64,000 nt of DNA from positions 2,170,001-2,234,000 of the forward strand of contig NZ_JAGINT010000001.1 in assembly GCF_017876295.1 (NCBI RefSeq), written 5' to 3'. The DNA comes from Kribbella aluminosa (GTDB lineage: Bacteria; Actinomycetota; Actinomycetes; Propionibacteriales; Kribbellaceae). The translations under genes and the position numbers were made by a program. The notes below the pieces were generated by a model. The model did no database searches, was not told the DNA's origin, and saw only the letters and a program-made list of their open reading frames with translations. Positions 57,145 through 64,000 of the stretch are shown in pieces; within the stretch, counting starts at the first letter, position 1, and each line of letters starts with the position of its first letter.

Positions 57145-58637
57145 CCGCCGCGGTACTCGAAATCAACGACGCGCTGGCGACGTACGACCCGGTGATGGGC
57201 CTCGAGGTCCACGTCGAGCTGAACACCCGGTCGAAGATGTTCTGCGGCTGCCCGACCGAGTTCGGCGCGCCGCCGAACACCCAGACCTGCCCGGTCTGCC
57301 TCGGTCTGCCGGGCGCGCTGCCGGTGGTGAACGCGAAGGCCGTCGAGGCCGCGATCAAGATCGGCCTGGCGCTGAACTGCGAGATCGCCGAGTGGTGCCG
57401 GTTCGCCCGGAAGAACTACTTCTACCCGGACATGCCGAAGAACTTCCAGACCTCGCAGTACGACGAGCCGATCGCGTTCAACGGCTGGACCGAGGTGGCC
57501 GTCGACGGCGCGACGTACCGGATCGAGATGGAGCGCGCGCACATGGAGGAGGACACCGGCAAGGCCACCCATGTGGGCGGCGCGACCGGCCGGATCCACG
57601 GCGCCACGCACTCGCTGGTCGACTACAACCGCGCCGGTATCCCGCTGATCGAGATCGTCACCAAGACGATCGAGGTGCCCGGCGACAAGGCCGCCGCTGT
57701 GGCGCGTGCGTACGTCGCGATGCTGCGCGACCTGCTGTTCTCCCTGGGCGTCTCGGACGTCCGGATGGACCAGGGCTCGCTGCGGGCCGACGTCAACGTG
57801 TCGCTGAAGCCGTCCGGCTCGACAGCGCTCGGCACCCGCACCGAGACCAAGAACGTGAACTCGTTCCGCTCGGTCGAGCGCGCGGTGACCTACGAGATCA
57901 CCCGGCAGGCGGCAGTGCTGTCGTCCGGCGGGAAGATCCTGCAGGAGACCCGGCACTGGCACGAGGACACCGGCATCACGACGGCCGGCCGGGAGAAGTC
58001 CGACGCCGACGACTACCGGTACTTCCCGGAGCCCGACCTGGTGCCGGTGGCGCCGTCGCGGGAGTGGGTCGAGGAGCTGCGCGCGACGCTGCCCGAGGCT
58101 CCGTCGGTACGGCGTGCCCGGCTGCAGGAGGAGTGGGGCTTCACCGACCTGGAGATGCGGGACGCCGTGAACGGCAACGCGCTCGAGCTGATCGTGTCCA
58201 CGGTCGAGCTCGGGGTGCCGCCGGCCGCGGCGAAGAAGTGGTGGCTGGGCGAGCTGGCTCGCGCCGCGAACGATTCCGGTACCGAACTCGACGCCCTGCC
58301 GGTCGGTCCGGCCGAGGTCGCCGAGGTGCAGAAGCTCGTCGACGACGGCACGCTGAACGACAAGCTCGCCCGGCAGGTGTTCGAGGGTTTGCTGGCCGGT
58401 GAAGGTACGCCGGCCGAGATCATCGAGAAGCGCGGGCTGGCGCTCGTGTCCGACGACTCGGCGCTGCTCGAGGCCATCGACCGGGCGATCGCGGCGAACC
58501 CGGACGTGGTCGAGAAGGTGAACTCCGGGAAGCCCGCGGCCGCAGGTGCGCTGATCGGCGCGGTGATGAAGGACATGCGCGGACAGGCCGACGCGGCCAA
58601 GGTCCGCCAGTTGCTGAACGAGAAGCTGGGTATCTGA
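57141..58637 (+). CDS. gatB: Asp/Glu-tRNA amidotransferase subunit B
   Basis: 498-aa kinase-amidotransferase subunit that phosphorylates the misacylated Glu or Asp on t[22 protein letters not shown] opens the catalytic cradle; cysteine ligands follow (FCGCP and CPVCLG); [19 protein letters not shown] is a family signature; the C-terminal helical and YqeY-like tail ends at [23 protein letters not shown] overlap with gatA. Complete gatCAB operon, implying that Gln-tRNA is made by transamidation. Confidence 0.97.
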   Translation: MTAAVLEINDALATYDPVMGLEVHVELNTRSKMFCGCPTEFGAPPNTQTCPVCLGLPGALPVVNAKAVEAAIKIGLALNCEIAEWCRFARKNYFYPDMPKNFQTSQYDEPIAFNGWTEVAVDGATYRIEMERAHMEEDTGKATHVGGATGRIHGATHSLVDYNRAGIPLIEIVTKTIEVPGDKAAAVARAYVAMLRDLLFSLGVSDVRMDQGSLRADVNVSLKPSGSTALGTRTETKNVNSFRSVERAVTYEITRQAAVLSSGGKILQETRHWHEDTGITTAGREKSDADDYRYFPEPDLVPVAPSREWVEELRATLPEAPSVRRARLQEEWGFTDLEMRDAVNGNALELIVSTVELGVPPAAAKKWWLGELARAANDSGTELDALPVGPAEVAEVQKLVDDGTLNDKLARQVFEGLLAGEGTPAEIIEKRGLALVSDDSALLEAIDRAIAANPDVVEKVNSGKPAAAGALIGAVMKDMRGQADAAKVRQLLNEKLGI

Positions 58638-58649
58638 CGCTGTCCTGAG

Positions 58650-58680
58650 GTGCCGGACCCCGCTGCACAGGGTCCGGCAC
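58650..58680. terminator. Terminator between gatB and stress-protein gene
   Basis: Eleven-base arms GTGCCGGACCC (58650-58660) and GGGTCCGGCAC (58670-58680), extendable outward through TGA/TCA, with a 9-nt loop. It lies between convergent genes. Confidence 0.8.
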
Positions 58681-58690
58681 TTCAGTGTCT

Positions 58691-59221
58691 TCAGGCGGCG
58701 TCGCGGTGTTCCTCGGTCGGCCGCGCGTCCGCGACCACGCCGCGCTCGACCCGGCCGTCGTCGACGTCGGCCGCGTCCGCGAGCAGCGTCTGCGCGACCG
58801 AGAGCTCGTCGGCCGGGCAGCGGAGCTCGTAGCGGGTCGGGTGGATCTCGGTGGTGATCGTGTCGGGCCGGTTGCGGACCAGCGCACGGAACAGCCCCCA
58901 CAGCGTGCCGACGATCAGCCCGTACACGAAGCCCCAGAGCACGACCGCGAAGCTGGTCAGCGTGGTCTGCGCGACGAGCGTGACGAAGACGGCCGCGAGG
59001 ATGCCGAGCAGTGCGCCCTGCAGCGCGCCGGCCGCGGTCATCCGGACGACCGGTATCCGCGGCCGTCTGGTGGCCTGCCGGAGTCCGGCGCCGACGATGT
59101 CCAGGCTCGCCGCGTCCATCCCGTAACTTCTCAGGTACTCCGCTGTTCGCCGAGCATCCGCGAAGCTGCTCACCGATGCGATCACACTGCTGGGGACGCC
59201 AGACGCCTGGCCGGTCGGCAT
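58691..59221 (-). CDS. General stress protein-like membrane protein
   Basis: 176-aa protein with an N-terminal general-stress (DUF1269/GsiB-like) segment (VIASVSSFADARRTAEYLRSYGMDAASLDIVGAGLR), two membrane helices (ALQGALLGILAAVFVTLVA and FAVVLWGFVYGLIVGTLWGLF, about 66-115) and a short C-terminal region. Family members are common in actinobacteria and linked to stress but their biochemistry is unknown. Convergent with gatB. Confidence 0.75.
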   Translation of the reverse strand: MPTGQASGVPSSVIASVSSFADARRTAEYLRSYGMDAASLDIVGAGLRQATRRPRIPVVRMTAAGALQGALLGILAAVFVTLVAQTTLTSFAVVLWGFVYGLIVGTLWGLFRALVRNRPDTITTEIHPTRYELRCPADELSVAQTLLADAADVDDGRVERGVVADARPTEEHRDAA

Positions 59222-59303
59222 ACCGATCTTCTCCTCGAGTCTGCTGATGGGATGGTCTCTTCCACAACTACCAGACGACCCAAGTGCCGAGAGGGTTGAC
59301 TGC

Positions 59304-60401
59304 TCAGGACGTGCTGATGATCACCCGGAGGATCCGGTCGTCGCCCGGGCGCGGCCGGCCGCGCCCGTCGGTGTTCGACGTGGTGACCCACAGCGAGCCG
59401 TCCGGGGCGAGCTCGACGGTGCGCAAACGCCCGTACTGCTTGGTGAAGAACGCCTTCGGTTCGCCGATTCGCTTGCCTCCGGCAACGGGTATCGCCCAGA
59501 GTCGCTGGCCGCGCAGCCCCGCCATGAAGACGTGCCCCTTGGCGAACGTGATGCCGGACGGCGACGCGTCCGCGGTCGGCCACTGCGCGATCGGGTCGGT
59601 CATCCCGTCCAGGTGACTGATCCCTTCAGCGGCCGGCCAGCCGTAGTTCGCGCCCGGGGTGATCGCGTTGAGCTCGTCCCAGGTGCTCTGCCCGAACTCC
59701 GAGGCGTACAACTGGTTCCCGTCGAACGTCAGCCCCTGCACGTTCCGGTGTCCCTTGGTGATCCATACCCGCCCGTCCGGGTTGCCCGGCGCGGCCTTCC
59801 CGTCGGTGGTGATCCGCAGGATCTTCCCGCCGAGCGAGTTGTCGTCCTGCGAGTTCGGCTGCTCCGTTCCGTCACCGGTCCCGGCGTACAGGAACCCGTC
59901 CGGCCCGAACCGCAACCGCCCACCGTTGTGGATCGCCGCCTCCGGAATCCCGTCCAGAATCACCTGCTGCTCCGACAGCTTCCCGTCCCGATAGGCGATC
60001 CGCGCGATCCGGTTGTCGCTCCCACTGGAGTAATACACGTAGATGTACGGCTTCCCCGGATACCCCGGATCCACCGCGAGTCCCAGCAACCCACCCTCCG
60101 CCGAGGCTTTCACCCCGTCGACAGCCCCCACCTCGGCCACCCGCCCACCGGCCACCCGCACAATCTTCCCGGCGTCCCGCTCAGTAACCAACGCACTCTT
60201 GTCCGGCAGAAACGCCAAACCCCAAGGCACCTGGATCCCCGTAGCCACGGTCGACGCCACCGTCAACGTGACCGCCGAGGCGTGCGCAGTACCTGCCGAC
60301 GCAGGAGCAGACGAGGAACTGGTACCACCCGGTGTCGCCTCCGAGCACCCAGCCGCCATCACCAACGAGACCACCGCCACCGCCGCTGCCCTACCGCGCA
60401 C
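59304..60401 (-). CDS. Glucose/sorbosone dehydrogenase-type lipoprotein
   Basis: 365-aa secreted lipoprotein of the PQQ-type sugar dehydrogenase family. The signal MRGRAAAVAVVSLVMAAGCS ends in lipobox MAAGC (Cys19). The six-bladed propeller has characteristic stretches: VPWGLAFLPDKSALVTERDAG, EGGLLGLAVDPGYPGKPYIYVYYSS, IHNGGRLRFGPDGFLYAGTGDG and GLTFDGNQLYASEFGQSTWDELN. The conserved HNGGRL and EFG metal and cofactor contacts are present. PQQ may be scavenged; the natural sugar is unknown. It lies 204 nt downstream of tmsB. Confidence 0.88.
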   Translation of the reverse strand: MRGRAAAVAVVSLVMAAGCSEATPGGTSSSSAPASAGTAHASAVTLTVASTVATGIQVPWGLAFLPDKSALVTERDAGKIVRVAGGRVAEVGAVDGVKASAEGGLLGLAVDPGYPGKPYIYVYYSSGSDNRIARIAYRDGKLSEQQVILDGIPEAAIHNGGRLRFGPDGFLYAGTGDGTEQPNSQDDNSLGGKILRITTDGKAAPGNPDGRVWITKGHRNVQGLTFDGNQLYASEFGQSTWDELNAITPGANYGWPAAEGISHLDGMTDPIAQWPTADASPSGITFAKGHVFMAGLRGQRLWAIPVAGGKRIGEPKAFFTKQYGRLRTVELAPDGSLWVTTSNTDGRGRPRPGDDRILRVIISTS

Positions 60402-60605
60402 GCCATCTCCTCCCCTGGACCTGGCTCCAAACTAGCGTCCGCAACGGCGAGATCCTCCGGCGGAGGAACGGCACACCGGGGCATGCCGCCGGCGAAGGGG
60501 CCAGCTCGCGGGTCAACCCTCAAACGGGGCCTGCCAGCACGCGGCTCGACTCCCCGTGCCGCAGGCACCATTCGGAACACGGTGGCCAGGCTCGCCCGTC
60601 GTGGT

Positions 60606-61892
60606 TCAGCTGCGCCAGGTGGGGCGGAGGGGGAAGTGGGCGTTGTGGTCGTTGTCGAGTTTTACGGCGAGGACCTGGTGGAGTTGGGTGTTGTTGCGTT
60701 CGAAGCCGACGCGGCAGGCGGCCAGGTAGAGGCCCCAGATCTTGGCGGTGGGGTAGCCGACCTCGGCGACGGCCTCGTCCCAGTGGGTGACGAGATTGTC
60801 GGACCAGGCGGCCAGGGTGAGGGCGTAGTGCTCGCGGAGGTTCTCCTCGTGGCGGACCTCGAAGCCGGCGTCCTGGGCCTCGGCGATGATCCGGCCGGAG
60901 CCGATCAGTTCGCCGTCGGGGAAGATGTAGCGGTCGATGAACGCGCCGGTCGAGCGGAAGCGGTTGTCGGGCCGGGTGATCGAGTGGTTCAGCAGCCGCC
61001 CGCCGGGACGGAGCCGGTCCAGCAGGAAGCCGAAGTACGACGGGTAGTTGCGGACGCCGATGTGTTCGGTCAGCCCGATCGAGCTGATCGCGTCGAAGTC
61101 CCGCTCCGGCACGTCGCGGTAGTCGAGGAACCGTACCTCGGCCAGGTGCTCCAGCCCCTCGCGCTTGATCGCCTCCGTGGCCCACTCCGCCTGCTCCGCC
61201 GACAACGTGACACCCAGCGCCCGTACGCCGTACTCGCGGGCCGCGTGCCGGACCATGCCGCCCCAGCCGCACCCGACGTCGAGGAGCCGCTGCCCGGCCT
61301 GCAGGTCGAGCTTCCGCGCGACCAGGTCGTACTTCTCGAACTGCGCCTGCTCCAGCGTGGCGTCCGCGGTCGGATAGACGGCGCACGTGTAGGTCATCGA
61401 CGGCCCGAGGATCCACTCGTAGAACGTGTTCGACACGTCGTAGTGGTGGTGGATCGCCGCCTTGTCCCGGGCCTTCGAGTGCCGCAGCCCTTCGAAGGTA
61501 CGCCGCCACTTCGGCAGGCGCTCCTGCGGCGGCGGAGGCGGCGGCTTCAGGTGACTCCACCCGAGCCCGCGGACGATCCGCAACGCTTCCGCCGTCGTCG
61601 GGCGCTCGAAGTGCACCTGGTTCAGCATCATCCGCATCAGGTCGTACGGGTTGCCCTCGTGGATGCCCGTGATCTCCAGGTCACCCATCACGTACGCGCG
61701 GACCAGCCCGAGGTCACCGGGTGCCGTGAGTACGTAGGACAGCCCGCGCTCGGAGGCCAGATGCATGTGGATCGGGGAGTCCTCGGGGCCGGTCGCACTG
61801 CCGTCGTACGCCGTGAACCGGAACGGCAGGCCGTCCGGGGTCACAGTCGTCAGCGCGTCAGCGATCGATACCTGGGTCGCGATCGTCGTCAT
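60606..61892 (-). CDS. tmsB: CFA-synthase-type fatty acid methyltransferase (TmsB-like)
   Basis: 428-aa SAM-dependent methyltransferase of the cyclopropane-fatty-acid synthase family. SAM motif I VGCGWGGMVRHAAREYG (about 207-223), the upstream HHHYDVSNTFYEWILGPSMTYTC and GLTEHIGVRNY are diagnostic. The N-terminal ~130 residues are the usual lipid-binding domain. Adjacent to a DHCR24-like FAD oxidase, the pair matches tmsB-tmsA, which make 10-methylene then 10-methyl fatty acids such as tuberculostearate; a plain cyclopropane synthase is the alternative. The start ATG at 61892 has no ribosome site because the sequence upstream is now a tnpB element. Confidence 0.8.
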   Translation of the reverse strand: MTTIATQVSIADALTTVTPDGLPFRFTAYDGSATGPEDSPIHMHLASERGLSYVLTAPGDLGLVRAYVMGDLEITGIHEGNPYDLMRMMLNQVHFERPTTAEALRIVRGLGWSHLKPPPPPPQERLPKWRRTFEGLRHSKARDKAAIHHHYDVSNTFYEWILGPSMTYTCAVYPTADATLEQAQFEKYDLVARKLDLQAGQRLLDVGCGWGGMVRHAAREYGVRALGVTLSAEQAEWATEAIKREGLEHLAEVRFLDYRDVPERDFDAISSIGLTEHIGVRNYPSYFGFLLDRLRPGGRLLNHSITRPDNRFRSTGAFIDRYIFPDGELIGSGRIIAEAQDAGFEVRHEENLREHYALTLAAWSDNLVTHWDEAVAEVGYPTAKIWGLYLAACRVGFERNNTQLHQVLAVKLDNDHNAHFPLRPTWRS

Positions 61893-61896
61893 CAAA

Positions 61897-63214
61897 GTAG
61901 TTGCGGTAAACCCCCAAGGACGGGGAGGAACCGCAACTCCCTCCCTTCGTGTTTCAGGGACTGTCGGTCCCGGCTGGTTGACTGAGTGCCATGTGCGCTT
62001 TCGTCTTGCCCCGACTCCGGAGCAGGAGGCGGCGTTGCTCGAGCACTGCGCACACGCCAGATACGTCTGGAACCTGGCATTGGAGCAGTGGTCCATGTGG
62101 TCTGTGGGACGCCGGAGCTATCCGCCGCGGTACGTGCAGCAGGCGCGACAGCTGACCGAAGCCAGAGCGGCCGGCGAGTGGTTGCGGGCCGGATCCCAGA
62201 CGGTGCAACAGCAGGCGTTGCGGGACTTCGACCAGGCTGTGACGAACTTCTACGGTGGCACCCATCGGCGACCCACGTGGCGCAAGGCGGGCCTGCACGA
62301 GGGCTTCCGGATCGTCGGCCTGCAGGCCGGTCGGGTCGAGAAGCTGAACCGCAAGTGGGCCCGGGTCCGGGTGCCGAAGGTCGGCTGGGTGAAGTTCCGG
62401 TTGTCCAGGCCAGTGGCTGGTGCGAAGTCGTACCGGGTGACTCGTGACCGTGCCGGTTGTTGGCATATCGCGTTCGCCGTGATCCCCGCCCCGATCCCCG
62501 TCCCCGGTACCGGGGAGGTCGTCGGAATTGACCGTGGCGTGACCGTGTCGGCGGCCCTGTCGACAGGCGAGCGGTTGAATGTGCCGACCCTGACGCGAGG
62601 GGAGAAGGCGCGGCTGCGGAGGCTGCAGCGTCGTCTTGCCCGCGCCCAGAAGGGCAGCAATCGGCGCGCCAAGACCAAGGCCGCGACCGCCCGGCTGAGA
62701 GCCCGCGAGGCGGACCGGCGCAAGGACTGGGTCGAGCAGACCAGCACCCGGCTTGCCCGGGAGTTCGACGTGATCCGGGTCGAGGACCTGGACATCGCGC
62801 GGATGACGCGGTCGGCCAAGGGCACGGCAGATAACCCCGGGATACGGGTACGGCAGAAGGCCGGACTGAATCGGGGCATCCTGGCCAGCGGCTGGGGGCA
62901 GTTGGTCCAGCGACTGGAGCACAAGGCCGCCGGCCGGGTCGAGAAGATTTCTGCGGCGTACACATCCCAGACGTGTTCGCGGTGCGGGACTGTGGATCGG
63001 GAGGCACGCGGGAGCGAAGCCGTCTTCCGCTGCAGGTCCTGTAACCACGCCGCGAACGCCGATGTCAACGCTGCTGTCAACATCGCGGCCGGACGGGCCG
63101 TGACTGCACGTGGAGCGACTGCGGTACTGGTCGCTGAGAAGCGTGAACTTCAACTCCCTACCTCCGCGTAGTTCGGTTGGAATCCTCGTCGTTCACGGCG
63201 GGGAGGACGTCAAC
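61897..63214 (+). mobile_element. IS605-type tnpB-only element between tmsB and tmsA
   Basis: The left end carries the inverted repeat AGTTGCGGT (61899-61907) / ACCGCAACT (61930-61938) and CGGGGAGGA (61921-61929); the right end carries a hairpin of 9 pairs (63183-63191 and 63196-63204, loop TTCA) and the same CGGGGAGGA (63199-63207), ending in the TCAA typical of such right ends. There is no tnpA, so it depends on a transposase elsewhere. Exact borders are estimates. Confidence 0.75.
61978..63171 (+). CDS. tnpB: TnpB RNA-guided nuclease (IS605 OrfB family)
   Basis: 397-aa TnpB, the compact RuvC nuclease ancestral to Cas12, which uses an RNA from its own 3' end to cut DNA and helps the element persist. 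The N-terminal helix-turn-helix (LAPTPEQEAALLEHCAHARYVWNLALEQW), the three RuvC acidic residues (Asp in VVGIDRGVTVS, Glu in VIRVEDLDIARM, Asp in NAADVNAAVN-like HAANADVNAAVN) and the zinc finger (CSRCG...CRSC) are all intact. Start is probably TTG 61978; a GTG at 61993 is possible. It lies antisense to both neighbours. Confidence 0.88.
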   Translation: MTECHVRFRLAPTPEQEAALLEHCAHARYVWNLALEQWSMWSVGRRSYPPRYVQQARQLTEARAAGEWLRAGSQTVQQQALRDFDQAVTNFYGGTHRRPTWRKAGLHEGFRIVGLQAGRVEKLNRKWARVRVPKVGWVKFRLSRPVAGAKSYRVTRDRAGCWHIAFAVIPAPIPVPGTGEVVGIDRGVTVSAALSTGERLNVPTLTRGEKARLRRLQRRLARAQKGSNRRAKTKAATARLRAREADRRKDWVEQTSTRLAREFDVIRVEDLDIARMTRSAKGTADNPGIRVRQKAGLNRGILASGWGQLVQRLEHKAAGRVEKISAAYTSQTCSRCGTVDREARGSEAVFRCRSCNHAANADVNAAVNIAAGRAVTARGATAVLVAEKRELQLPTSA

Positions 63215-63232
63215 GGCGCGTCACCGCCTTTT
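63080..63232 (+). ncRNA. Predicted omega (right-end) RNA of TnpB
   Basis: TnpB guide RNAs overlap the 3' end of the gene, include the right-end hairpin (here 63183-63204) and continue past the element border into flanking DNA that acts as guide. The guide here would begin near 63213 and read the antisense of the tmsA 3' end. Position of the 5' end is not determinable. Confidence 0.4.
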
Positions 63233-64000
63233 CGTAGAGCCCGGTGAGTCGGGCGTGTGGGTCGTAGCGTTGTTTCACCTTGGTCAGGGCTGGGACGTTG
63301 TACAGCCGGTCGAACGTGTCCCGGTCGTAGTAGGCGTCGGAGTAGAGCGACTTGTGGCCGCCGAAGTCGGTCACTGCCTGCTCGATCCGGCGGTTGACGT
63401 CGCCGTCAGCGGCGCCGGGGGAGATCGGGACCGTGCCCCAGAAGCCCACGTTCACGTAGGTCTCGCCGGGCTTCAGCGGATAGAGCGGCCAGGACTCGGA
63501 GCCGCGCAGCCGCAGCGGGCACAGCCAGACCGGCCGCATCCCGACGTTGACGTCGAACCAGCGCAGAAAGTCGGCGAGCCGTGAGACCGGGATCTCCACG
63601 TCCTGTACGACGCGCTCCCGGTCAGGGAGGCCGCGCCGGCGGTTCAGCCGTGCCGCGTACTGGTGCCGGTTCTCGAAACCCACGATCTTGTGGAACACGT
63701 CGCTGCGCCGCCAACGCCGAGGCCACAGCCGCCGTACGACGGGCTGCTGGGCGCCGAACGCCGCCGAACACCAGAACCAGTCGGTGTCCCACCGCCACAG
63801 GTAGTCGTGCGCGGTGAGGAAGTCCTTCGGCCGTTGCCGGATCGACCGGTAGTAGATCTGCTGGCCGGTGTAGTCGCTGGTCCGCACGGCGGCGTCACTG
63901 TTCCGCCCGAGGCTCAGGTAGGCCTCCGACGGGCTGAACACGACGCCGTCGACGAAGTGCACCGGCTCCCCGTCGTACGTGCCTGAGGCAACGATCTCGT
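63210..64000 (-). CDS. tmsA: DHCR24-like FAD-linked oxidase (TmsA-like), 3' part
   Basis: The gene runs off the right edge, so only its C-terminal ~262 residues are seen. GMRPVWLCPLRLRGSESWPLYPL and YDPHARLTGLYEKAVTRR are typical of the delta-24-sterol-reductase-like FAD oxidases; the FAD-binding_4 domain must lie beyond the window. Next to a CFA-type methyltransferase it matches TmsA, which reduces the 10-methylene fatty acid to the 10-methyl product. The TGA (63210-63212) lies at the very end of the tnpB element. Confidence 0.75.
   Translation of the reverse strand, partial: EIVASGTYDGEPVHFVDGVVFSPSEAYLSLGRNSDAAVRTSDYTGQQIYYRSIRQRPKDFLTAHDYLWRWDTDWFWCSAAFGAQQPVVRRLWPRRWRRSDVFHKIVGFENRHQYAARLNRRRGLPDRERVVQDVEIPVSRLADFLRWFDVNVGMRPVWLCPLRLRGSESWPLYPLKPGETYVNVGFWGTVPISPGAADGDVNRRIEQAVTDFGGHKSLYSDAYYDRDTFDRLYNVPALTKVKQRYDPHARLTGLYEKAVTRR

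Noticed and set aside
60402..60605. A small gene between the sugar dehydrogenase and tmsB.
   Set aside because: Open frames there lack ribosome sites and have no conserved character; it looks like a promoter region for the dehydrogenase.

Overview
The window is very GC-rich with dense, mostly ATG/GTG-started genes, strong GGAGG-type ribosome sites, many stop/start overlaps, ECF sigma factors and the actinobacterial GlgE alpha-glucan pathway. This points to a soil actinomycete. The gene set (ArfABC-like operon, TmsAB-like pair, etfBA, gatCAB, kelch-bearing subtilase) fits a Kribbella- or Nocardioides-type organism, but genus is inference. I saw no rRNA, tRNA, prophage or CRISPR array.

Layout. 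1-580: a non-coding ~20-bp minisatellite. 0.6-8.8 kb: accessory and regulatory genes, namely a Baeyer-Villiger-type monooxygenase, a DGPF protein with an ECF42-like sigma factor (plus a tiny coupled ORF and a matching promoter), a MerR/MFS divergent pair, an alpha/beta hydrolase with a SigG-like ECF factor, a broken phosphotransferase gene, and a GNAT-NUDIX fusion. 8.8-14.2 kb: treS-mak-glgB, three of the four GlgE-pathway enzymes. 14.4-17 kb: a HicB-like small protein and an arfABC-like envelope operon. 17.1-23 kb: a giant secreted S8 peptidase with kelch repeats, flanked by two paralogous winged-helix regulators that lack a phosphorylatable receiver, then thrC. 24.2-29 kb: glgE and glgP, divergent over paired inverted repeats. 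29-37.4 kb: a degenerate lipoprotein ORF, MerR-transglutaminase pair, a PadR regulator with a long operator-like dyad, an SGNH hydrolase, glgX and two Gfo/Idh/MocA dehydrogenases. 37.5-43.9 kb: enoyl-CoA hydratase, methyltransferase, acyltransferase and membrane protein operon, then etfBA. 43.9-45.3 kb: a gene-free island of tandem repeats and hairpins. 45.3-58.6 kb: coiled-coil membrane protein, cysteine desulfurase-mnmA-MetE-like-ligA, a Q-rich membrane protein, a frameshifted ACT-domain gene and gatCAB. 58.7-64 kb: stress protein, PQQ-type sugar dehydrogenase lipoprotein, and a tmsAB-like 10-methyl fatty acid pair split by an IS605-type tnpB element.

How it works together. TreS (trehalose to maltose), Mak (maltose to maltose-1-phosphate), GlgE (maltosyl transfer to glucan) and GlgB (branching) form one route to alpha-glucan, while GlgP and GlgX degrade it, so the window carries most of storage-glucan metabolism in three separate blocks. 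The housekeeping block (cysteine desulfurase-MnmA, GatCAB, LigA, ETF) is conserved. Novelty is concentrated in the receiver-less regulator pair around the S8 peptidase, the structured gene-free island at 44-45.3 kb, the ECF42 module with its coupled micro-ORF, and the tnpB insertion at what looks like a former TGATG gene junction in tmsAB.
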